Part shown: piece after piece, positions 57,722 through 64,000 of the stretch
Numbering within the stretch: position 1 is the stretch's first letter
How the letters are laid out: every line of letters begins with the position of its first letter
Source: Pseudaeromonas sp963677375
GTDB taxonomy: Bacteria; Pseudomonadota; Gammaproteobacteria; Enterobacterales; Aeromonadaceae
Direction: 5' to 3'
Assembly: GCA_963677375.2 (NCBI GenBank)
Contig: CAXXIF010000006.1
Coordinates: 62,001-126,000, forward strand
DNA length: 64,000 nt
The notes under the pieces: model-generated
The model's database searches: none
What the model saw: only the letters and a program-made list of their open reading frames with translations
What the model was told of the DNA's origin: nothing
Program-made: the position numbers and the translations under genes

Positions 57722-59116
57722 ATGGAAGTCAGACCCCACGAGGGTGAACTCAAGCGCGGCTTGAAGAATCGCCATATCCAACTAATTGCTCTGGGCGGTG
57801 CCATCGGTACCGGCCTATTTTTGGGCATAGCCCAGACCATCAAAATGGCCGGCCCGGCCGTACTGCTCGGTTATGCCTTTGGCGGCTTTATCGCCTTTCT
57901 CATCATGCGTCAGCTAGGGGAGATGGTGGCCGAAGAACCGGTATCTGGCTCGTTCAGTTTTTTTGCCAATAAATATTGGGGTGGCTTTGCCGGTTTCCTG
58001 GCCGGCTGGAACTACTGGGTGCTCTATGTGCTGGTCAGCATGGCCGAACTCACGGCCGTAGGTCTCTATGTCCAGTACTGGTGGCCCGAGATCCCGACCT
58101 GGGTTTCAGCCGCGGTCTTCTTCGTGTTGATCAATGCCATCAATCTCTCCAACGTTAAACACTTCGGTGAGATGGAGTTCTGGTTTGCCATCATCAAGGT
58201 AGTCGCCATCATCGGCATGATCCTCTTTGGTAGCTATTTACTGCTCAGTGGTACCGGTGGTCCCCAGGCCTCCATCAGCAATCTGTGGGCCAAGGGCGGC
58301 TTTTTACCCAATGGCTGGCACGGTCTAGTCATGTCGCTGGCTATCATCATGTTCTCGTTTGGTGGCCTAGAGCTGGTGGGGATCACGGCGGCTGAAGCCG
58401 ACAACCCACGGCAGAGCATCCCGCGCGCCGTGAACCAGGTGATCTATCGCATCCTGATCTTCTATGTAGGGGCGCTGGCTGTGTTGCTGGCTCTTTATCC
58501 GTGGAATCAGTTGGCCGAAGGCGGTAGCCCGTTCGTGCTGATCTTCTCGGCGCTCGGCAGCGATCTCACCGCCAATATTCTCAATGTGGTGGTGCTGACG
58601 GCAGCGCTGTCGGTCTACAACAGTTGCGTCTATTGCAATAGTCGTATGCTCCACGGTCTGGCACAGCAGGGTAATGCTCCCCGTGCGCTGATGAAGGTCG
58701 ATAAACGCGGTGTGCCGGTGACGGCGATTGTGCTCTCCGGGCTGATGACGCTGATCTGCGTGGTGATCAACTATCTGATCCCGGGCAAGGCGTTCCAATT
58801 GCTGATGGCGCTGGTGGTGGCGGCGTTGGTGATCAATTGGGCGATGATCAGCCTGACTCATTTGATGTTCCGTCGTACTAAAAATGCTGAACACGTGGTC
58901 CCTGTGTTCAAGGCTTTCTGGTATCCGTTTGCCAATTACCTGTGCTTGGTATTCCTGGCGGGGATGCTGGTTATCCTGTATCTGCTGGATGAGACCGTCT
59001 CGGTCTGTCTGGTGCCAGTCTGGTTGGGACTGATCTGGGCGGGTTATCAGTACAAGTGTTATGTCAGCACCAAGGGTAAAAACGATACGGGAATGACCCG
59101 GGCGATGGCTGAGTAA
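57722..59116 (+). CDS. aroP: aromatic amino acid permease
   Basis: Proton-coupled uptake of Phe, Tyr and Trp, APC family (AAT). 464 residues, 12 membrane segments. Very close to E. coli AroP: ELKRGLKNRHIQLIALGGAI, then GTGLFLG, MFSFGGLELVGITAAEADNP and VYNSCVYCNSRML. Close relatives PheP and others make the exact name less than certain. The ATG at 57722 has GAGGAA upstream and fits the family start; an earlier in-frame start at 57623 adds 33 residues not found in relatives. Own terminator follows. Confidence 0.9.
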   Translation: MEVRPHEGELKRGLKNRHIQLIALGGAIGTGLFLGIAQTIKMAGPAVLLGYAFGGFIAFLIMRQLGEMVAEEPVSGSFSFFANKYWGGFAGFLAGWNYWVLYVLVSMAELTAVGLYVQYWWPEIPTWVSAAVFFVLINAINLSNVKHFGEMEFWFAIIKVVAIIGMILFGSYLLLSGTGGPQASISNLWAKGGFLPNGWHGLVMSLAIIMFSFGGLELVGITAAEADNPRQSIPRAVNQVIYRILIFYVGALAVLLALYPWNQLAEGGSPFVLIFSALGSDLTANILNVVVLTAALSVYNSCVYCNSRMLHGLAQQGNAPRALMKVDKRGVPVTAIVLSGLMTLICVVINYLIPGKAFQLLMALVVAALVINWAMISLTHLMFRRTKNAEHVVPVFKAFWYPFANYLCLVFLAGMLVILYLLDETVSVCLVPVWLGLIWAGYQYKCYVSTKGKNDTGMTRAMAE

Positions 59117-59155
59117 CATCACGAATTAGCCGATCACTGGAAAAAGAAAAACAAG

Positions 59156-59184
59156 AAGCCAGCGTGTTGTCGCTGGCTTTTTCA
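59156..59184 (+). terminator. terminator after aroP
   Basis: AAGCCAGCG, TGTTGT loop, CGCTGGCTT, then TTTT. Confidence 0.9.
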
Positions 59185-59293
59185 TGCTTGCCGCTCGGTA
59201 CCCAGCGAAACTTTCAGAATTTAGCCCGCCGCGGGTTAAGAAATGGGAGCGAGCCGTGTATCGTTTGAACACACATCCTGACGAGTGGACCCC

Positions 59294-59734
59294 ATGCAGT
59301 TAACCCGCTACAGCGACTATGGCTTACGGATACTGATCTTTCTGGCGCTCCAACCCGAGGGGCGGCGCTCCAGTATTGAAGAGGTCTGTGCCACCTTTGA
59401 TCTGCCCCATAACCACATCAACAAGATTGTTCACCAATTGGGTAAGCTCGGCTGGGTATCGACCCGGCGGGGCAAGGGCGGCGGCATCATGCTGGGTCTG
59501 CCGGCTGAGGCTATCAATCTGGGCGAAGTGGTGCACTCCCTGGAGGGCAAGATGCAGCTGATTGATTGTGCCGAACCCCTCTGCCAGTTACTGCCGGTGT
59601 GTCGACTCAAGGGGGTATTAGCCGAAGCAGTCGAGGCATTCTTTTCCACGCTGTGTCGCCATTCGCTGGCGGATCTGATCCGCAACACCCCGGCCATCCG
59701 GCACCAGTTGTCGATTCCGTTATTGAATCTGTAG
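59294..59734 (+). CDS. nsrR: nitric-oxide-sensing repressor NsrR, Rrf2 family
   Basis: 146 residues. Winged helix-turn-helix at 1-65 (MQLTRYSDYGLRILIFLA, then LPHNHINKIVHQLGKLGWV) and three Cys for a [2Fe-2S] or [4Fe-4S] cluster at 92, 97 and 103 (DCAEPLCQLLPVC), the NsrR spacing. The cluster reacts with NO and releases the repressor from genes such as hmp. The start at 59294 gives the family N-terminus; a GTG at 59285 is in frame. In E. coli nsrR is beside rnr; here it stands alone between aroP and the amylase gene. Confidence 0.92.
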   Translation: MQLTRYSDYGLRILIFLALQPEGRRSSIEEVCATFDLPHNHINKIVHQLGKLGWVSTRRGKGGGIMLGLPAEAINLGEVVHSLEGKMQLIDCAEPLCQLLPVCRLKGVLAEAVEAFFSTLCRHSLADLIRNTPAIRHQLSIPLLNL

Positions 59735-59973
59735 GCCATGAGCTCAGGAGCCCGCATGCCATCACTGAGCTCGATGCTGCGGTGATGACTTACCCAACAG
59801 AATTCTCGATTGGATACTGGAAAGGGTCCATACGTGGATCTGGATAACAGCATCTGTCTGGGTAAAGCGATATAACTGCGGGGGTACTCAGTTATGGCGT
59901 CAGTCACTCGGCAAGGGTTATCACTTGGCTGGCGCTGATGTGTTGAACGACACTCCTGCATCACGGATCGACT

Positions 59974-61629
59974 ATGAAACCTTTATCCTTTGTTTTTAGT
60001 GCACTGGCCTGTGCCTTAACCACAGCCTGCTCCGCACCCGCTGTCACGCCCTTATCCAGCCCGTCGCAAACGCCAGCCAGCGCCGTGGTCAAGCCGGTCG
60101 AGCTGACCTCGGCCGCGCTGGATTTATCCCCGGTGGCGAAAGCCGTCCCCAAGAGCCCTCTACCGCGAGATTGGGCCCAAGGCGCAGTATTCATCGAAAT
60201 TTATGTGCGGGGGTACAAGGATTCTGATGGCGATGGCATTGGCGACTTCCAGGGGCTGACCCAGCAACTGGACTATCTGGCTGGCTTGGGGGTTCAGGGG
60301 ATCTGGTTGATGCCGGTGAACCAGAGCCAGGATCATGATCATGGCTACGCGGTGACCGATTATCGCAAGCTGGAGCCGGATTATGGCACTGAGGCGGACT
60401 TCAAGGCGTTTCTGGCTGCGGCCCACGCCCGGGGGATCGGCGTCATCATGGATTATGTGATCAATCACAGTGCCTATCAGAACCCGCTGTTTCTGGACTC
60501 CAAAAACAAGCTGAATGACAAACGGGACTGGTACGTCTGGAAGGACCATGATCCGGGCTGGACCAACTGGGATGGTAGTAGTTCCTGGCATCGAATTCGC
60601 CCGACCCATGACTATTACTACGGTGTGTTCTGGGAGCAGATGCCGGATTTCAACCTCAAAAATCCCAAGGTTCTGGCCTACCATCAGGACAATTTGCGCT
60701 ATTGGATGAACGCCGGGGTCGATGGTTTCCGCTTCGATGCGGTCGGGCAGTTGGTGGAAAACGGCAAGAACGCCTATGAATCCCAGCCCGAGAACAAGGT
60801 GATCCTGCATGATCTCCAGACGCTGGTGACCCACGACTACCCAGGCAACTATATGGTTTGCGAAGAGCCCGCCGATCCGGTCGGTGCTGCCGGGAGTGAT
60901 TCCTGTGGCTCATCATTTGCCTTTGGTTTTAATGAGGCGGTGCGGGGTTCTGTCATGGCGGGGACCGTTACCCGTGATTTAAAGAGCAAGTTGCAGGAGT
61001 ATCCGTTGGCCAGCATGGGGCTGGTGCTCGGAAGCCATGATTCTTATGCCGGTGAGCGCCTGATCGAAGCGTTTCATGGCGATGAGGGGGCCTATAAAGT
61101 CGCGGCGGCCACCCAATTGACCCTGCCGGGCCAGCCCTTCATCTACTACGGCGAAGAGATAGGGATGGGACACAGCAAAGGCAATGGCGGCGACTGGGGA
61201 CTTCGAGCTCCCATGAGTTGGACGGCCCATGGCGGCTTCACTACCGCCACACCCTTCCGGGCTCCGGCGGAAAATATGGCGCAGTACAATGCTGCGGCCC
61301 AACAGGCCAGTCCCGATTCGTTGTGGAATTTTTATCGTCACTTGATTGCGACTCGCAAAGCCCATTCCGCCTTGCGAACCGGCGATCTGACGGTACTGAG
61401 CAGTGATCGGGTGCTGGCTTATCTGCGTCATGATGCCAAGGAAACCATGCTGGTGGCGATCAATTACGACTCGGCACCGAGTCAAGTGAGCTTGGCCGTG
61501 GCGAAGCACCCCGTGTCGTTGACGCCGCTGGCCGGTTTCGGTTCGCACCGTGAAACCACAGATGCACAGGGGAATATCTCTCTGCAGTTGGCGCCACGGG
61601 AAGTTCGACTCTACCAACTCCAGAAGTGA
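59974..61629 (+). CDS. GH13 alpha-amylase-family protein, exported
   Basis: 551 residues. Signal peptide ending T-T-A-C at Cys19, a near-lipobox (Thr, not Leu, at -3), then a Pro/Ser/Thr-rich linker. The catalytic domain (about 68-455) holds the four GH13 regions: DYVINH (Asp160), GFRFDAV (nucleophile Asp255), MVCEEP (acid Glu297) and GSHDS (His355, Asp356). In region IV the usual Asn before His-Asp is Ser. A C-terminal beta domain follows. Relatives cleave alpha-1,4-glucans or short malto-oligosaccharides in the periplasm. GlgC lies far away in the same window; no maltose operon genes are adjacent. A strong terminator follows. Confidence 0.9.
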   Translation: MKPLSFVFSALACALTTACSAPAVTPLSSPSQTPASAVVKPVELTSAALDLSPVAKAVPKSPLPRDWAQGAVFIEIYVRGYKDSDGDGIGDFQGLTQQLDYLAGLGVQGIWLMPVNQSQDHDHGYAVTDYRKLEPDYGTEADFKAFLAAAHARGIGVIMDYVINHSAYQNPLFLDSKNKLNDKRDWYVWKDHDPGWTNWDGSSSWHRIRPTHDYYYGVFWEQMPDFNLKNPKVLAYHQDNLRYWMNAGVDGFRFDAVGQLVENGKNAYESQPENKVILHDLQTLVTHDYPGNYMVCEEPADPVGAAGSDSCGSSFAFGFNEAVRGSVMAGTVTRDLKSKLQEYPLASMGLVLGSHDSYAGERLIEAFHGDEGAYKVAAATQLTLPGQPFIYYGEEIGMGHSKGNGGDWGLRAPMSWTAHGGFTTATPFRAPAENMAQYNAAAQQASPDSLWNFYRHLIATRKAHSALRTGDLTVLSSDRVLAYLRHDAKETMLVAINYDSAPSQVSLAVAKHPVSLTPLAGFGSHRETTDAQGNISLQLAPREVRLYQLQK

Positions 61630-61645
61630 TCTGTTCTGGATAAAG

Positions 61646-61681
61646 AAACGGGCCCCGCAGTTTGCTGCGGGGCCCGTTTTT
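61646..61681. terminator. two-way terminator after the amylase-family gene
   Basis: AAACGGGCCCCGCAG, TTTG loop, CTGCGGGGCCCGTTTT with T run on the plus strand; the PBP gene stops 17 bases beyond and reads into it from the other side. Confidence 0.92.
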
Positions 61682-61697
61682 ATGGGGCGAACATGGC

Positions 61698-64000
61698 CTA
61701 ACCACCGGTTGCGGGCAGCGTACTCAGCAGGGCCGGGTCGGCCTGACACTGGGTCCGGGCCTCGGGCTCCAGATAAGGAGCCAGCAGCGGGGCCATCCCC
61801 TTGAGCACCTGAACCGGTAGTGCCGAAGTAAAGCGGAACTTGTCGGCCGGGCTGCCCTCTACATAGGCGGTTAGGGTGCCGAAGTGATGGCTGCCCAGAT
61901 AAAAAACGAAGGTGGCGGTACGGTTGAGCACTCTGGATTCGAGGACTTGACCGTAGCGGCCCACTTTTTCCAGCCGATTATCCCCAGTCCCGGTCTTGCC
62001 GCCGAGCACCAGTGGTGTGCCATCGGCCAGTTGAAAGCTACCTGCCAGTCGACGGGCGGTACCGACTTCCACGACCTGAGACAGTGCCTGGCGCAAGGCC
62101 TGAGCTACCTCGACAGGGATGACCTGCAGGCCCTGCGTGATAGTGGGGGCCAGCAGGGTTTCAAAGGGGGTGTTGGCAGCAAACTGCAAGGAGGAGAGCC
62201 GCTGTACCGGCAGACGAACGCCATCATTGAGGATGATGCCCATCAATTCAGCCAGCGCCGCCGGTCGATCTCCCGAACTGCCAATCGCCGTTGCCAGCGA
62301 GGGCACCAGATGGTCGAAGGGATAGCCGACTTTTTGCCAGCGCTGGTGGATGTCGCTGAAGGCTTCGATTTCCAGCATGGTCCGGATGCGACTATCTCGG
62401 GCCGTCCGATGCCTGGATTTGAACAACCAACCGTAGACCTCCAGGCGTTGACTGCTGCTGGCGGCAACAACATCGGAATAGGTCGCTTGGGGATGGTGGC
62501 CGAGATAATCCAGCAACCACAGCTCCAGCGGATGCACTCGGGCCACATACCCCTGGTCGGGCAGCGAGAAGGCGCCCGGACCATAGGTCCGATAGAGGTA
62601 ATCCAGTCGTTTATCGCTCAGCGGCTCCGAGGGCAGATTTTGGCGGATAAAACTGGCCAATTCGGTCGGGGTCGCCTCGGGGCGAAGGTAGCGATGCACG
62701 GCGGCCAGCTTGCTCTGGGTCAGATGCATACCATCCAGCAGAGTTTGCAACTGTTCATCTGGTGTCTTGCCCTGGTATTTACGCCAGAATCGCCCGAGAT
62801 ACGTTTTGCCTTCCCGATCCGCAAAACGGGCCAGATATTCCTGGCGTCGGGGGTCCTTGTCATCTTGCAGCAGGAGTCGGCGGGTTGGATCTTGATACAG
62901 GGTGTAGCGCACCACATCGCGTAGCAGGCGGATGAAGGGCAGGTTGATGGACTCCTGCAGTGCTTGTCGCAGCGTGGGTTGTCGACCGTTATCCTCCTTG
63001 CGGAAGTTGCTGAAGGTATGCAGGCCCCCCCCGGTGAAGAAGCTCTCGTAGGGGCTGGCTGAATAGCGACGATCCAAGGCCGCCTGCAACATGGGAGCCA
63101 GTTGGCGATCTGGATTCTGGATCAGGTAGTCAATGGCCCATCGGCTAATATAATCCTGTAAATCAATAGGTTGCTGGCGAAGCTCCGCAACGGGCATGGC
63201 GCCAAAACGTTGATGCAGTTCGGTCACGATCTGCAGATAGCTGGTTAATACTCGCAGTTTGGCGGTCGAGCCTAGCTCCAGCTTGCTGGCATCATTGATA
63301 TCAAAAGGTTGGTTGGTATTGTCGGTCTGTACCCGGACCAGAAAGCCATGGGCTGTGCGTTCAAACAGGGTGAAGCTGTAGCGCACTTCGGCGGTTTTTT
63401 CCGGTGACAGCAAGCGCTCACCGAACAACCCTACCTCTCCGGCCACTAGGGGATCGGCCAGACGACGCAGGTACTGGCTCACCTGTTGCTGCAGGTCATT
63501 ATTCAGGTTGCTGTGGACGCTCAGATCCAGATGGTCTAGCTCATACATAGAGAGCCCGAGCATGTTACTCAAACGGCCCCGGGTTACGTAACGGGCCTTG
63601 TTCCCGTCGATGCGGTCAAAGGCCGGTTGTGCGACGAAGTTGCGGAACTGCAAGCGCTGCCCCAGTGCGGCATCCCGTAACGGCAGCGAGATGGCGGCGG
63701 ATTGTGCCAGCAAGCGCAGGTAGCTGTCGGTCAGGGTTTCTAGATCCTCTCGGCCCTGCAGCAGATAGAAAGAGGGGCGGCGATGGGCAATGAGTAGAGC
63801 CACCACCTGACGCAGGGCCAGACCCTGAGCCTGCAACTGGTCCGGTGGCGTGGTGGCATTGGCGAGTAGGGCATCCACCTGCGCCACATCGGCGGCAAAC
63901 CAGACATGCAGTCCATCTTCGAGGCCAAATACTTCTCCATAACCTGGGGCCGCGGCCAGGGGTACCGAGTTGAGATAATCCAGCGCCAGTTGCTGACGTG
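61698..64000 (-). CDS. class A penicillin-binding protein, 5' end beyond the window
   Basis: Bifunctional peptidoglycan synthase; its beginning lies past position 64000. The frame is open to the edge; the first residues seen read QQLALDYLNSVPLAAAPGYG then EVFGLEDGLHVWF, the end of a GT51 glycosyltransferase domain. A long middle follows, then the transpeptidase domain: nucleophile Ser in STAKL (SxxK), SIN of LQESINLPFIRLL (SxN), and GGKTGTGD (KTG). At least 767 residues are visible. The long insertion between the domains and the separate C-terminal piece differ from E. coli PBP1a and PBP1b. It ends convergent with the amylase-family gene. Confidence 0.88.
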   Translation of the reverse strand, partial: RQQLALDYLNSVPLAAAPGYGEVFGLEDGLHVWFAADVAQVDALLANATTPPDQLQAQGLALRQVVALLIAHRRPSFYLLQGREDLETLTDSYLRLLAQSAAISLPLRDAALGQRLQFRNFVAQPAFDRIDGNKARYVTRGRLSNMLGLSMYELDHLDLSVHSNLNNDLQQQVSQYLRRLADPLVAGEVGLFGERLLSPEKTAEVRYSFTLFERTAHGFLVRVQTDNTNQPFDINDASKLELGSTAKLRVLTSYLQIVTELHQRFGAMPVAELRQQPIDLQDYISRWAIDYLIQNPDRQLAPMLQAALDRRYSASPYESFFTGGGLHTFSNFRKEDNGRQPTLRQALQESINLPFIRLLRDVVRYTLYQDPTRRLLLQDDKDPRRQEYLARFADREGKTYLGRFWRKYQGKTPDEQLQTLLDGMHLTQSKLAAVHRYLRPEATPTELASFIRQNLPSEPLSDKRLDYLYRTYGPGAFSLPDQGYVARVHPLELWLLDYLGHHPQATYSDVVAASSSQRLEVYGWLFKSRHRTARDSRIRTMLEIEAFSDIHQRWQKVGYPFDHLVPSLATAIGSSGDRPAALAELMGIILNDGVRLPVQRLSSLQFAANTPFETLLAPTITQGLQVIPVEVAQALRQALSQVVEVGTARRLAGSFQLADGTPLVLGGKTGTGDNRLEKVGRYGQVLESRVLNRTATFVFYLGSHHFGTLTAYVEGSPADKFRFTSALPVQVLKGMAPLLAPYLEPEARTQCQADPALLSTLPATGG

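Overview
The window is chromosomal DNA from a gammaproteobacterium of the order Aeromonadales, most likely family Aeromonadaceae. The 16S gene carries the long stretches I know from Aeromonas and its relatives, and many blocks keep enterobacterial-type gene order: dapB-carAB, yciK/sohB-topA, and adhE-ychE-oppABCDF. The bases look less GC-rich than a typical Aeromonas, so another genus such as Tolumonas is possible; I cannot settle the genus by eye. There is no phage, IS element, CRISPR array or plasmid backbone. It is core chromosome with a few accessory genes.

Layout. 0.2-4.4 kb: a hypothetical protein divergent from a small XRE-type regulator with two perfect palindromes between them, an M48 lipoprotein metalloprotease overlapping a GNAT acetyltransferase, the FKBP-type isomerase fklB, and dapB. 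4.4-9.3 kb: carAB, with carA starting at TTG. 9.4-15 kb: a LEA/WHy-type lipoprotein, putP, a lone glgC, a frameshifted membrane-anchored protein, and small proteins including a DUF2845 protein. 15-19 kb: two unrelated phosphate transporters in tandem (a Na/Pi family protein with a PhoU-like tail, then pitA). 19-25.4 kb: a DMT exporter, a DoxX plus extradiol-dioxygenase-like pair divergent from a LysR regulator, a LysM-like periplasmic protein, rplY, a frameshifted cvfB-like gene, a DUF1289-CWC protein, a DUF440 DNA-mimic protein and an Ala-rich small lipoprotein.

25.6-31 kb: a complete rRNA operon (P1 promoter, boxA, 16S, tRNA-Glu, 23S, 5S, terminator) with visible processing stems. 31-38.5 kb: ppnP, an orphan TAXI binding protein, a PatB/MalY-type C-S lyase divergent from a SetA-type sugar efflux pump, a LysR gene overlapping the pump tail to tail, a frameshifted yciK, and sohB. 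38.7-48 kb: topA, ychJ, a chemoreceptor convergent with an HD-GYP protein with altered motif residues, and adhE. 48.5-55 kb: ychE and oppABCDF, with an attenuator-like hairpin after oppA. 55-64 kb: a 698-residue lipoprotein of no family I recognise, aroP behind a structured leader, nsrR, an exported alpha-amylase-family protein, and the 3' part of a class A penicillin-binding protein running off the window.

Together the genes fit a facultative, fermentative, peptide- and amino-acid-using bacterium: AdhE for anaerobic redox balance, Opp/PutP/AroP for uptake, GlgC and an amylase for alpha-glucans, NsrR for nitric oxide sensing. Three conserved genes each carry a single-base frameshift next to a short run of G or C, which points either to sequence error or to real decay. 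The best candidates for undescribed biology are the regulator/hypothetical pair at the left end with its two palindromes, the AT-rich 698-residue lipoprotein, the DUF1289-CWC protein and the folded aroP leader. I see no complete new multi-gene defence or biosynthetic system.
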